Shown here: in pieces, positions 7,851 to 16,583 of the stretch
Numbering within the stretch: position 1 is the stretch's first letter
Layout: every line of letters starts with the position of its first letter
Assembly (NCBI GenBank): GCA_045592125.1
Contig: JAZNUE010000062.1
Location: forward strand, 1 to 18,290
Length of the DNA stretch: 18,290 bases
Source: HGM04593 sp045592125
Lineage (GTDB): Bacteria; Bacteroidota; Bacteroidia; Bacteroidales; Bacteroidaceae
Direction of reading: 5' to 3'
Notes under the pieces: generated by a model
Seen by the model: the letters and a program-made list of their open reading frames with translations, nothing else
Database searches by the model: none
What the model was told of the DNA's origin: nothing
Translations under genes and position numbers: made by a program

Positions 7851-9272
7851 TTATTCGTGGCTGTTAACTGTTTTTAGCACCTCTTTGTTTACCTTAACCT
7901 TGTACTTCTTTCTCAGCGACTTCACCCACTTCTCCTCAAGGTATTTCTGGTAATCATTGGTAACTGCGCCCTTGACATCGGCATACGTCTCAGGTTTCTC
8001 AATCACAGTTCCCGCGACGTCTACAACAGTAAAGCCCCTTACAAGCTTTCCGCCCTCGCCCTGCGAGAACACCAGCTTGTCGACCCATCCGTTGTCGCCA
8101 ACAGCGAACACTCCAATCTCCACACGCATGTTGCGCATAGAGTCCTTAGGGAAACCGGAGTCTATGGCGGCCTTGTACTCCCCAGCACTCTTTCCTGCAA
8201 TAAGAGCCTTTATGTTATCAAGCGTCTCCTGATTATTTGCCTTTATCACGGCACCACGGAAACGCGGTGTCTCGAACCTGTACTTCTTCCTGTTCTTCTT
8301 GAAGTATTTCTGGAGCCCCGCCTCGTCCGTTGACGCCTTGTTCCACACCTCGCGTGCAGAGACCTCGAAGAACAGCAGGCCGTCATAGTATTCACGCATA
8401 AGGTTGCCGAACTCAGGATACTTCTTCTCAAGCAGGCTGTCCTCGCGTGCAAGTGCTGCCTGAGGAGTCATGTTGCCGCCCGCAAGCCTTGCAAGCTCCT
8501 CGCCCTTCGCCAGGCGCGCTGCCTCACGTATATTCTGCCGCTCAAGCATGCTTATAATCGCAGGTTTGTACTCCTCGAAAGAACCGAACGGACGCGATGA
8601 TATGCGCTTTACCACGTGGAAACCGGCAGGAGACTCGAACGGCCTTGAGTATTCCCCGTCGGCAAGCGAGAACGCAGCAGCCTCAAATTCAGGATAAGCC
8701 TGTCCTCTTATAATCTCAAAAGGCTCAAGCGCACGCTGCGGAATGCCAAAGTGAGCGGCAGCCTCTTCAAATGACTGGCCGGCCTCGAGCATTGCATATA
8801 CAGAATCAATACGTGCCCTGGCCTGTTCCACAGCAGCCTTGTCCTCCTTCTGCTTCACGAAGAAGATTATATGGCTGAGCTTGAGGAAACCGTCCTTGCC
8901 TATTGTAGCAGAATCCTTTGCATATATCTTATACGCCTCATTCTCAATGAACCCTGGAGCAGTGAGATAGCTCTCGGCCATCTGCGCGCGGTCGTTCCTG
9001 TACTCTTCCTTGAACGAGGCAAGGGTATCAAGGCCAAGGGCCTCTGCCTCCGCCACCTTCAGCTTAAAGTCAATATACATTGGAAGGTACTCTTCCACCG
9101 TCTGCTCGCCATCGACAAGGTTCTTGTTATTCTTGTTGAAGGCATACTCGAATTCAGAGCGCTTTACCTCCTTGCCGCCTACAGTCATGAGCACCGGGTC
9201 ATCAGCCAGTGCGAGCACCGGCGCCTGGAGCAGCAGCAAAAAGAGGAATATATTCCTAAAACCTTTATTCAT
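7851..9272 (-). CDS. PpiD/SurA-type peptidylprolyl isomerase
   Basis: This is a periplasmic foldase acting on exported proteins. The 473-residue product has a signal peptide (1-23, ending ALA before DD) and a SurA/PpiD N-terminal chaperone region (about 25-120, with VGGKEVKRSEFEYAF). One parvulin domain follows (about 130-228), starting LSHIIF and ending GFHVVKRISSRP. The C-terminal half (about 260-473) is helical and then contains a degenerate rotamase-like stretch (GVFAVGDNGWVDKLVFS near 390-410), ending in a basic helix. The hydrophobic run at the N-terminus is followed by a cleavage-like site, so it is more likely soluble than anchored like E. coli PpiD. It starts 16 bp after the guaB stop and is the second gene of the array. 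Confidence 0.9.
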   Translation of the reverse strand: MNKGFRNIFLFLLLLQAPVLALADDPVLMTVGGKEVKRSEFEYAFNKNNKNLVDGEQTVEEYLPMYIDFKLKVAEAEALGLDTLASFKEEYRNDRAQMAESYLTAPGFIENEAYKIYAKDSATIGKDGFLKLSHIIFFVKQKEDKAAVEQARARIDSVYAMLEAGQSFEEAAAHFGIPQRALEPFEIIRGQAYPEFEAAAFSLADGEYSRPFESPAGFHVVKRISSRPFGSFEEYKPAIISMLERQNIREAARLAKGEELARLAGGNMTPQAALAREDSLLEKKYPEFGNLMREYYDGLLFFEVSAREVWNKASTDEAGLQKYFKKNRKKYRFETPRFRGAVIKANNQETLDNIKALIAGKSAGEYKAAIDSGFPKDSMRNMRVEIGVFAVGDNGWVDKLVFSQGEGGKLVRGFTVVDVAGTVIEKPETYADVKGAVTNDYQKYLEEKWVKSLRKKYKVKVNKEVLKTVNSHE

Positions 9273-9288
9273 CCTTCAATACTTTGAT

Positions 9289-10770
9289 TTATTCTGGACG
9301 GCTATAGTTAGGAGCCTCGCTAGTTATTGACACATCGTGCGGATGGCTCTCGAGCACGCCTGCATTCGTTATGCGCACGAACTTGGCATTGTGGAGCGAC
9401 TCAATATCCTTTGCCCCGCAGTATCCCATGCCAGAGCGCAGGCCGCCAACCAGCTGGTAAATCACCTCATAGAGAGTTCCCTTGTAAGGAACACGCGCAG
9501 CAATGCCCTCGGGGACAAGTTTCTTCTTATCGGCGGTATCGGCCTGGAAATAGCGGTCCTTAGAACCGTTCTCCATTGCCTCAAGAGAACCCATGCCACG
9601 GTAAGACTTGAACTTGCGTCCGTTGAAGATTATTGTATCGCCTGGAGACTCCTCGGTTCCGGCAACCAGCGAGCCAATCATCACGCTGTAGCCACCGGCA
9701 GCAAGTGCCTTCACCACGTCGCCCGAGTAGCGCAGGCCGCCATCGGCAATCAAGGGGACACCTGTGCCCTCAAGGGCCTTAGCTACATCGTACACGGCCG
9801 AGAGCTGCGGTACGCCTACACCAGCAACCACGCGTGTGGTACATATTGAGCCAGGACCGATACCCACCTTTACAGCGTCGGCACCAGCCTCGGCAAGCAT
9901 TTTCGCGGCCTCGCCTGTAGCCACATTGCCCACTACAATGTCAATCTGCGGGAACGCGGCCTTGGCCTCCTTAAGCTTCTGCACAACGCCTGCCGAATGA
10001 CCATGGGCCGTATCAATGATAATAGCGTCGACACCGGCCTCAACAAGCGCCTTTATCCTGTCCATTGCATCAACAGTAACGCCTACTCCAGCAGCAACAC
10101 GCAGACGGCCCTTGCTGTCCTTGCATGCCATAGGCTTGTCCTTTGCCTTCGTTATGTCCTTGTATGTGATAAGGCCCACAAGGCGGCCCTCCGGGTCGGT
10201 CACCGGCAGCTTCTCAATCTTGTTCTCGCGGAGAATCTTCGCCGCAGCCTCCATATCGGTCTTCTGGTGAGTAACCACAAGCTGGCTGGCAGGAGTCATA
10301 ATCTCGCAGATTGGGCGCGCCATGTTCGTCTCGAAACGCAGGTCGCGGTTAGTGACGATACCGGCAAGCTTCTTGTCGCTGTCAACAACTGGAATGCCGC
10401 CAATATGGTACTCGGCCATAATGTCGAGCGCGTCCTTGACGGTCGCCTCGGCCTGGATTGTAACCGGGTCATATATCATGCCGTTCTCGGCACGCTTCAC
10501 TATAGCCACCTGATGGGCCTGCTCGGCAATAGACATATTCTTATGAATGACACCGATACCGCCCTCGCGAGCAATGGCAATGGCCATCTTGGCCTCGGTA
10601 ACAGTATCCATTGCGGCCGTTACGAACGGGACATTCAGTTCAATGTTTCTTGAGAACCTGGTCTTCAGGCTAACTTCCTTTGGCAGCACCTCTGAATATG
10701 CAGGAATAAGCAGCACGTCGTCATAGGTGAGACCATCCATCACAATCTTTTCTTTTATAAAATCATTCAT
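9289..10770 (-). CDS. guaB: Inosine-5'-monophosphate dehydrogenase
   Basis: GuaB oxidises IMP to XMP with NAD in the cytosol, the committed step of guanine nucleotide synthesis. The 493-residue protein has the expected length and domains: a TIM barrel interrupted by a CBS pair (about 98-212, with IGGIPVVD and EKLPVTD). The active-site loop GPGSICTTRVVAGVG (305-319) has catalytic Cys310. The flap has RGMGSLEAM (391-399) and the Arg406-Tyr407 dyad in DRYFQ. The phosphate-binding region IADGGLRYSGD (341-351) is intact. No key residue is missing. It lies 34 bp after recQ and 16 bp before the first foldase gene, so it heads the long minus-strand array. No TAnnTTTG box is seen in the recQ-guaB gap, so it may be read through from recQ or use a promoter inside recQ. 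Confidence 0.99.
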   Translation of the reverse strand: MNDFIKEKIVMDGLTYDDVLLIPAYSEVLPKEVSLKTRFSRNIELNVPFVTAAMDTVTEAKMAIAIAREGGIGVIHKNMSIAEQAHQVAIVKRAENGMIYDPVTIQAEATVKDALDIMAEYHIGGIPVVDSDKKLAGIVTNRDLRFETNMARPICEIMTPASQLVVTHQKTDMEAAAKILRENKIEKLPVTDPEGRLVGLITYKDITKAKDKPMACKDSKGRLRVAAGVGVTVDAMDRIKALVEAGVDAIIIDTAHGHSAGVVQKLKEAKAAFPQIDIVVGNVATGEAAKMLAEAGADAVKVGIGPGSICTTRVVAGVGVPQLSAVYDVAKALEGTGVPLIADGGLRYSGDVVKALAAGGYSVMIGSLVAGTEESPGDTIIFNGRKFKSYRGMGSLEAMENGSKDRYFQADTADKKKLVPEGIAARVPYKGTLYEVIYQLVGGLRSGMGYCGAKDIESLHNAKFVRITNAGVLESHPHDVSITSEAPNYSRPE

Positions 10771-10804
10771 AAGAGTATATTTTTTATCTTTATTCTTCTA
10801 TATA

Positions 10805-12979
10805 TCAGTTACCCATCTCCGAGATGAACTTTATGCGCACAAGGCGTATCTCCTCCTCACTGTACTCTCCGCCAAGCTCCTCAATCGCCGTGTTAATGTT
10901 ATCGGTATCGGAACTCTTGAAGTAGTCATATATCTCGTACATATTCTCCTCATCGAGTATCTCTTCGAGGAAATAGTCTATATTGAGCTTTGTGCCGGAG
11001 TACACGATAGACTCCACATCGTCGAGCAGTTCGTCAAACTCCACGCCCTTGCTTATTGCCAGGTCATCGAGCGCCACCTTGCGGTCGATGGCATTTATTA
11101 TGGCAACCTTGAGCTTGGACTTGTTGGCAACGGTGCGTATGCGTATGTCCTCGGGGCGGTCAATCTCGTTCTCCTCGCAATGGCGCTTGATGAGCGCGCA
11201 GAACTCCTCGCCATAGCGCTTTGCCTTTCCCTCGCCCACGCCAGGGATATTCTTCAGCTCATCTATGGTAATGGGATATGTAGTTGCCATGGCCTCGAGC
11301 GACGGGTCCTGGAAAATAACATACGGCGGCAATTCCAGCTGCTTCGACAGCTGCTTGCGCAGGTTCTTGAGCATTGCATACAGCTCAGGGTCCACCGCGA
11401 AGGTGCTCGATGTCTGCACAACAGTCTCCTCCTCGTCAAAGTCCCTGTCCTCCACAATCTTGAACGATACAGGCTTCTTCAGGAAAGCCTTGCCCTGCTT
11501 TGTAATCTTCAGCAGGCCGTAGTTCTCCACATCCTTGTCAATATATCCGGCTATCATGGCCTGGCGTATCACTGCATTCCAGCGCTTGGCGTCCTCATCG
11601 TCGCCGCAGCCGAAGCACTCCAGCTCATCGTGCTTGTGCGACAGGATATCGGCAGTCTCCTTGCCAAGCATTACATCTATCACATATTCCGCCTTGAAGT
11701 TCTCCTTAAGCGCAAGGATTGTCTCAAGGACAGCCTCAAGCATCTCCTTTGCTTCTACCTGCTTCTTAGGAGTGAGGCAATTGTCACAGTTTCCACAATT
11801 TTCCACGTCGTAGCTTTCACCAAAATAATGTAACAACAATTTTCTTCTGCAAACCGACGATTCTGCATACGCAGTCGTCTCGTACAGCAGCTGGCGCCCA
11901 ATATACTGCTCGGCCAGCGGTTTTCCTTCAAGGAACTTCTCAAGTTTCTGCAAGTCCTTGTTATTGTAAAATGCGATGCACTGCCCCTCGCCGCCGTCGC
12001 GGCCTGCGCGCCCAGTCTCCTGATAGTACCCTTCAAGGCTCTTGGGGATATCATAGTGTATCACATAGCGCACGTCGGGCTTGTCAATGCCCATTCCAAA
12101 GGCGATAGTCGCGACGATGACATCAATCTTCTCCATTATGAAGTCATCCTGAGTCTGCGACCGCACGGCCGAGTCCATTCCTGCATGGTACGCCTTGGCC
12201 GATATCTCGTTCGTCTGAAGTATCTCGGCAAGTTCCTCAACCTTCTTCCGGCTCAGGCAATATATTATGCCCGACTTCCCCTGGTTGGCCTTAATGAACT
12301 TTATTATCTCCTTGTCCACGTCCTTTGTCTTCGGGCGCACCTCATAGTAGAGGTTAGGCCTGTTGAACGATGACTTGAAGTCGGGCGCGTCCTGTATGCC
12401 AAGGTTCTTCTTTATGTCGTCGCGCACCTTTGTCGTGGCAGTTGCCGTGAGCGCTATCACCGGCGCCTTGCCAATCTCGTTGATGATTGGGCGTATACGA
12501 CGGTACTCGGGACGGAAGTCATGGCCCCATTCCGAGATACAGTGCGCCTCGTCAATGGCATAGAACGAAATCTTCACACTCTTCAGGAACTCCACGTTCT
12601 CCTCCTTGGTCAATGACTCTGGAGCAACATAGAGCAGCCTGGTCTTTCCCGAGAGCACGTCACTCTTCACTTCCTCAATGGCCTGCCTGGTAAGCGAAGA
12701 GTTAAGGAAGTGAGCGATGCCGTCCTCTTCGCTGAAGTTCCTGATTGCATCAACCTGGTTCTTCATCAGGGCAATGAGAGGAGATATTACTATCGCAGTG
12801 CCCTCCATAACCAGCGAAGGCAACTGGTAGCACAGCGACTTGCCGCCACCCGTAGGCATCAGGACAAAGGCGTCGTTACCGGCCAACAGGTTCTCAATAA
12901 CGGCCTCCTGATCCCCCTTGAATGCGTCGAAACCGAAATTCTGCTTTAGAATTTCCGCCAAATTACACTTCTTCGTCAT
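10805..12979 (-). CDS. recQ: ATP-dependent DNA helicase RecQ
   Basis: RecQ is a 3'-5' DNA helicase of recombination and fork repair. The 724-residue protein shows Walker A PTGGGKS (42-48), DEAH at 143-146, ALTATAT (176-182), the motif VI region QETGRAGRDG (320-329), and the RQC zinc ligands Cys377, Cys395, Cys398 and Cys401. A winged-helix region follows, then an HRDC domain (about 528-600, with PGVGEGKAKRYG). A further 120 acidic residues follow HRDC; they look like a helix-turn-helix type extension (HTH_40-like) and are absent from the 609-residue E. coli protein. Long RecQ proteins of this kind are, as I recall, usual in Bacteroidota. The start ATG gives the normal N-terminus, and promoter-like boxes lie just upstream. 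The gene is followed closely by guaB. Confidence 0.98.
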   Translation of the reverse strand: MTKKCNLAEILKQNFGFDAFKGDQEAVIENLLAGNDAFVLMPTGGGKSLCYQLPSLVMEGTAIVISPLIALMKNQVDAIRNFSEEDGIAHFLNSSLTRQAIEEVKSDVLSGKTRLLYVAPESLTKEENVEFLKSVKISFYAIDEAHCISEWGHDFRPEYRRIRPIINEIGKAPVIALTATATTKVRDDIKKNLGIQDAPDFKSSFNRPNLYYEVRPKTKDVDKEIIKFIKANQGKSGIIYCLSRKKVEELAEILQTNEISAKAYHAGMDSAVRSQTQDDFIMEKIDVIVATIAFGMGIDKPDVRYVIHYDIPKSLEGYYQETGRAGRDGGEGQCIAFYNNKDLQKLEKFLEGKPLAEQYIGRQLLYETTAYAESSVCRRKLLLHYFGESYDVENCGNCDNCLTPKKQVEAKEMLEAVLETILALKENFKAEYVIDVMLGKETADILSHKHDELECFGCGDDEDAKRWNAVIRQAMIAGYIDKDVENYGLLKITKQGKAFLKKPVSFKIVEDRDFDEEETVVQTSSTFAVDPELYAMLKNLRKQLSKQLELPPYVIFQDPSLEAMATTYPITIDELKNIPGVGEGKAKRYGEEFCALIKRHCEENEIDRPEDIRIRTVANKSKLKVAIINAIDRKVALDDLAISKGVEFDELLDDVESIVYSGTKLNIDYFLEEILDEENMYEIYDYFKSSDTDNINTAIEELGGEYSEEEIRLVRIKFISEMGN

Positions 12980-13002
12980 TTTACAATATGCCTATTTGAA
13001 AA

Positions 13003-13034
13003 CAAAGTTATAAATATCTCAATAAAACGCGCAA
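13003..13034 (-). promoter_or_regulatory. recQ promoter
   Basis: On the minus strand TTG (13032-13034), 21 bp, then TAACTTTG (13003-13010) fits the Bacteroidota -33/-7 pattern. It would give a leader of about 20 nt before the recQ start codon. A second box, TATATTTG at 13042-13049, lies just upstream and could be an alternative. Confidence 0.5.
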
Positions 13035-13080
13035 CTTTTTTCAAATATATTTTCGGAAATATTGCAAAATATTTCGGACA

Positions 13081-13122
13081 TTAGACAAACTCCCTATGTA
13101 TCAGCAAGATACATAGGGAGTT
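13081..13122 (-). terminator. Terminator-like hairpin after clpX
   Basis: A perfect 15-bp inverted repeat (13088-13102 and 13108-13122) encloses a 5-nt loop, beginning 20 bp after the clpX stop codon. On the minus strand it is followed only by TTTGTCT, a weak T-run, so termination could be incomplete. It separates clpPX from recQ. Confidence 0.7.
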
Positions 13123-13141
13123 CACTCTTTACAGGCAATTC

Positions 13142-14356
13142 CTATGCCAGTACAGTGCTCCTTTCAACCTGCTGGCGGGCATATTCCCTGGTAATCACGC
13201 AGGCCTTGGCGCCCGACGAGGGAATCTCGAACATCTTGTCCATCATAATCGTCTCCACAATGGAGCGCAGCCCCCTGGCGCCGAGTTTGTACTCAATGGC
13301 CATGTCCACGATATACTCAAGCGCCTCATCCTCAAAGGAGAGCTCTACGCCATCCATCTCCATGAGCCTCACATACTGCTTTATGATAGAGTTCTTTGGC
13401 TCGGTAAGGATGTTGCGCAATGCGGCACGGTCGAGCGGGCGCAGCGATGTAAGGATAGGCAATCGGCCCACAATCTCGGGGATAAGGCCGAACGAGCGCA
13501 AGTCCTGCGGCGTTATGTACCGCATCATGTCGCCCTTGTCAATCCTATGCCTGTTCTGCGCTGAGTCATATCCCACAACGTGAGTATTAAGGCGCTGCGC
13601 AATCTTCTTCTCAATGCCGTCAAAGGCACCGCCACAGATGAACAGTATATGCTTTGTATTCACAGGAATCATCTTCTGCTCGGGGTGCTTGCGGCCGCCC
13701 TGGGGAGGCACGTTCACCACAGAGCCCTCAAGCAGTTTCAGCAATCCCTGCTGCACACCCTCGCCGCTCACGTCGCGTGTTATCGACGGGTTGTCACTCT
13801 TGCGCGCAATCTTGTCAATCTCGTCTATGAACACAATGCCGCGCTCGGCCTCCTCCACATTATAGTCGGCCACCTGCAGCAGGCGGGTGAGGATACTCTC
13901 GATATCCTCGCCAACATAGCCGGCCTCGGTAAGCACAGTTGCGTCAACAATAGTGAACGGCACCTTGAGCAGGCGGGCGATTGTGCGGGCAAGCAGAGTC
14001 TTTCCAGTACCGGTGCTGCCCACCATAATTATATTGCTCTTCTCAATCTCTACGTCATCGGCAGCGCCGCGTTGCATGAGCCTCTTGTAATGGTTGTACA
14101 CCGAAACCGCCAGCGCACACTTGGCCTCGTCCTGACCGATGACATACTCATCAAGGAACTCCTTGATTTCCTTTGGTTTAGGCAGTTCCTTCATCTCAAA
14201 GCCGCTTTTAGGCAACAGCGACTCCTCCCTGAGGATAGCATGCGCCTGCTCCACGCAGTCGTTGCATATGTAGCCCGTCATTCCAGTCATCAGCAGCGCG
14301 ACCTCGTCCTCTCCTCTCCCGCAAAAGCTGCAGCGCCTCTTGTTCTTCTCGGCCAT
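13142..14356 (-). CDS. clpX: ClpX, ATP-dependent unfoldase subunit of ClpXP protease
   Basis: ClpX recognises, unfolds and threads substrates into ClpP. The 404-residue protein has the N-terminal C4 zinc domain (Cys9, Cys12, Cys31, Cys34) and the AAA+ core: Walker A GSTGTGKT (113-120), pore loop GYVG (146-149), Walker B VFIDEID (175-181), RKH-type loop GGRKHPEQ (220-227) and sensor 2 in GARGLRS (359-365). Where E. coli ClpX has the IGF tripeptide that docks on ClpP, the sequence reads VVGYD (260-264). That is a conservative change and seems typical of this phylum. It starts 7 bp after the clpP stop codon, so the two are co-transcribed. Every catalytic residue is present. Confidence 0.98.
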   Translation of the reverse strand: MAEKNKRRCSFCGRGEDEVALLMTGMTGYICNDCVEQAHAILREESLLPKSGFEMKELPKPKEIKEFLDEYVIGQDEAKCALAVSVYNHYKRLMQRGAADDVEIEKSNIIMVGSTGTGKTLLARTIARLLKVPFTIVDATVLTEAGYVGEDIESILTRLLQVADYNVEEAERGIVFIDEIDKIARKSDNPSITRDVSGEGVQQGLLKLLEGSVVNVPPQGGRKHPEQKMIPVNTKHILFICGGAFDGIEKKIAQRLNTHVVGYDSAQNRHRIDKGDMMRYITPQDLRSFGLIPEIVGRLPILTSLRPLDRAALRNILTEPKNSIIKQYVRLMEMDGVELSFEDEALEYIVDMAIEYKLGARGLRSIVETIMMDKMFEIPSSGAKACVITREYARQQVERSTVLA

Positions 14357-14363
14357 CCTTGCT

Positions 14364-15035
14364 TTACTTTTTGCGTGTCAGGACACGGTCAACCATGCCA
14401 TACTCCTGCGCCTCGGCAGCAGTCATCCAGTAGTCGCGGTCACTGTCGGCCCACACCTTGTCAAACGGCTGCTTGCTGTGGTCCGAGATTATAGTATAGA
14501 GCTCGTTCTTGAGTTTCTGTATCTCGCGTGCAGTAATCTCAATGTCACTAGCCTGGCCCTGCACGCCGCCAAGAGGCTGGTGTATCATCACCCTGCTGTG
14601 GGTGAGTGCCGAGCGCTTGCCTTCGGCGCCGGCTACAAGCAGCACAGCAGCCATGCTGGCGGCCATTCCTGTGCAGATGGTAGCGACGTCGCTCTGTATG
14701 AACTGCATTGTGTCATATATCCCAAGGCCGGCATAAACCGAACCGCCAGGAGAGTTGATATATATTGAGATATCCTTGCCGCTATCAACCGAGTCAAGGT
14801 AAAGCAGCTGCGCCTGCAGCGTGTTTGCAGTGTAGTCGTCAATCTGTGTACCCAGGAAGATAATCCTGTCCATCATAAGGCGCGAGAACACATCCATCTG
14901 TGTCACATTCAGCTGGCGCTCCTCAAGGATATAAGGGTTAAGATACTGGGACTGCACCTTGATTACATCGTCAAGCACCATGCTGCTCATGCCCAGGTGC
15001 CTGGTAGCGAATTTCTTGAAGTCATTCCTTTCCAT
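14364..15035 (-). CDS. clpP: ClpP, serine protease subunit of ClpXP
   Basis: ClpP is the barrel-shaped proteolytic core that degrades proteins fed by ClpX. The 223-residue sequence has an intact catalytic triad: Ser127 in GMAASM, His152 in MIHQPLGG and Asp201 in DRDYW. The oxyanion-hole region NSPGGSV (94-100) is also present. The N-terminal 30 residues before YLNPYILEER are longer than the processed E. coli form and may include a propeptide. The start ATG gives the family-typical beginning. It is the first gene of the clpP-clpX pair. No clear TAnnTTTG box is seen in the 102-bp gap to tig, which holds a terminator-like hairpin, so read-through from tig or an atypical promoter is possible. Confidence 0.98.
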   Translation of the reverse strand: MERNDFKKFATRHLGMSSMVLDDVIKVQSQYLNPYILEERQLNVTQMDVFSRLMMDRIIFLGTQIDDYTANTLQAQLLYLDSVDSGKDISIYINSPGGSVYAGLGIYDTMQFIQSDVATICTGMAASMAAVLLVAGAEGKRSALTHSRVMIHQPLGGVQGQASDIEITAREIQKLKNELYTIISDHSKQPFDKVWADSDRDYWMTAAEAQEYGMVDRVLTRKK

Positions 15036-15075
15036 AAGATATTGCTTTTAATTATGGTAATAATATCGGGGGCCT

Positions 15076-15119
15076 AAAAACCGTTCTGGTCCATTGGGCG
15101 CGCCCAGTGGACCAGAACG
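15076..15119 (-). terminator. Terminator between tig and clpP
   Basis: A long near-palindrome at 15082-15119 has 12-bp outer arms (CGTTCTGGTCCA and its complement) around the perfect inner palindrome TGGGCGCGCCCA, with a single mismatch between. On the minus strand it is followed by G and then five T (15076-15080). It begins 18 bp after the tig stop codon, so it probably terminates or attenuates tig transcription ahead of clpP. Confidence 0.8.
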
Positions 15120-15137
15120 CATGTCATGCCGCCCTAA

Positions 15138-16478
15138 TCAGGCGTTCTCTGAGACCTTCTTGTTGAACTCCTCAACAGTCACATCCTCCTCGTTGAGAGT
15201 CACTGCGCCCTTGATAGCCTGGATAAGCTTGACGTCAACAGCGCGGTTGATAAGCGCCTCGCGTGTCTTCTCCTGCTTGAGCATCTCCTTTGCATAGTTC
15301 TCGAGCAGGTCATCGGGCACATTGGCCATGCCGTACTGCGCGAACTGGTCGCGTGTAGCGCTCTTTGCAACCTCAAGCACGTCATTGTCATCCACCTTAA
15401 CCTCGAACTTCCTTGCAAGCTGCTCCTTGACAAGGTGCCATGAAAGCTCCTGAAGGCTCTTCTGGAACTCCTCGTCGCTTACAGCCTCGCCGGCCTTGCT
15501 GCCCTCCATCACGCGGCGGAGGATAGCCTCGTCATACTCAAACTTGCCGAGTTTCTCTGTGAGGTAAGCGCGTACGTCAAGGAGAAGCTTGTAGTCGCTC
15601 TCAACCTCGAAACGCGCCACGAACTGCTCGGCAATCCTTGCACGGAAAGCAGCCTCGTCTGTAACCACATCCTTGCCGAACGCAGCGTCGAACACAGCCT
15701 GGTTAAGCTCGCTTGCGACAAAGCGTGTAATCTCGGTAACCGCGAATGTGAAGTCGCCGCTGTGAGCAGCAACCTCGCCCTTCTCCACCTTGAGGAGAGA
15801 GGCAAGCTCGGCCTCGTTGTTAGCGAAGGCAACTGAAGGATTGAATGTAACCACATCGTCAACCTTTGCGCCTGCAAAGAGAGCCTTCTGCTCCTCAGCC
15901 TTCATGTATGCAGGCATCATAACCGCCTCGCGGACAACGATACCGCCCTCGACACCCTCGGTGAGAGTACCCTTGAGCATGTCGCCTTCCTCATAAGAAC
16001 CAACCTGCCTGTACTCGCCGCAACGCTGCGCGTATGCGTTCACCTGGCCCTCAATCATCTCGTCGGTAGGCTGTATGCGGTAGTAAGGGAGACTGTCGTT
16101 CTTGTCGAGCACAGCGTCGAACTTGGGTGCGAGAGCAATCTCGAACTCAAAAGTAAAGTCCTTGTCCTCGGCCATGTTGATGCTTGCCTGCTGCTCCTCT
16201 ATTGGAAGAGGCTCGCCAAGCATGTCAACCTTGTTGTCCCTGATATATTCGAAAATCTTTGTCTGCAGCAGCTTGTTAATCTCCTCGGCCTTTACGGCAG
16301 TTCCGTACTGCCTCTTTATGAGGCCCATAGGCACCATGCCTGGACGGAAACCGGGGATGTTTGCCTTCTGGCGGAAGTTCTTCAACTGCTTCTCAACCAA
16401 TGCAGAATAGTCTGCCTCCTGAATTGTAACAGACAGGATTGCGCTTGTAGCGCTCTCGTTCTTAAGTGTAAATTCCAT
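15138..16478 (-). CDS. tig: Trigger factor, ribosome-associated chaperone
   Basis: Trigger factor binds at the ribosomal exit tunnel and shields nascent chains. The 446-residue protein carries the ribosome-docking signature GFRPGMVP (43-50), followed by a helical arm. A central region (about 155-245) sits where the FKBP-type isomerase domain lies but is weakly conserved. The alpha-helical chaperone C-terminus (about 250-440) is Glu/Lys-rich. Length and domain order fit Bacteroidota trigger factors. It has the best-matching promoter of the window upstream and a terminator-like hairpin downstream, so it is probably transcribed alone or with partial read-through into clpPX, the usual neighbours of tig in bacteria. 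Confidence 0.97.
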   Translation of the reverse strand: MEFTLKNESATSAILSVTIQEADYSALVEKQLKNFRQKANIPGFRPGMVPMGLIKRQYGTAVKAEEINKLLQTKIFEYIRDNKVDMLGEPLPIEEQQASINMAEDKDFTFEFEIALAPKFDAVLDKNDSLPYYRIQPTDEMIEGQVNAYAQRCGEYRQVGSYEEGDMLKGTLTEGVEGGIVVREAVMMPAYMKAEEQKALFAGAKVDDVVTFNPSVAFANNEAELASLLKVEKGEVAAHSGDFTFAVTEITRFVASELNQAVFDAAFGKDVVTDEAAFRARIAEQFVARFEVESDYKLLLDVRAYLTEKLGKFEYDEAILRRVMEGSKAGEAVSDEEFQKSLQELSWHLVKEQLARKFEVKVDDNDVLEVAKSATRDQFAQYGMANVPDDLLENYAKEMLKQEKTREALINRAVDVKLIQAIKGAVTLNEEDVTVEEFNKKVSENA

Positions 16479-16550
16479 TTATAAATATGTATTAAGTTAT
16501 TTTCGGCTTACAAATGTGCACAGCATACTATATGCCTAATTTAAGGCGTG

Positions 16551-16581
16551 CAAAAATACAACAACTAAGCCACAAAATCAA
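16551..16581 (-). promoter_or_regulatory. tig promoter
   Basis: On the minus strand TTG (16579-16581), 20 bp, then TATTTTTG followed by C (16551-16558) is a good match to the Bacteroidota -33/-7 consensus. It predicts a leader of about 65 nt before the tig start codon. Confidence 0.65.
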
Positions 16582-16583
16582 GA

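Noticed and set aside
10727..11833. 368-codon plus-strand reading frame across guaB and recQ
   Set aside because: It is long but antisense to two certain genes. The Leu/His-rich sequence is what the complement of charged helicase codons gives, with no domain seen.
13580..14494. 304-codon plus-strand reading frame across clpX and clpP
   Set aside because: It is antisense to two catalytic-residue-complete genes, with no recognisable protein features.
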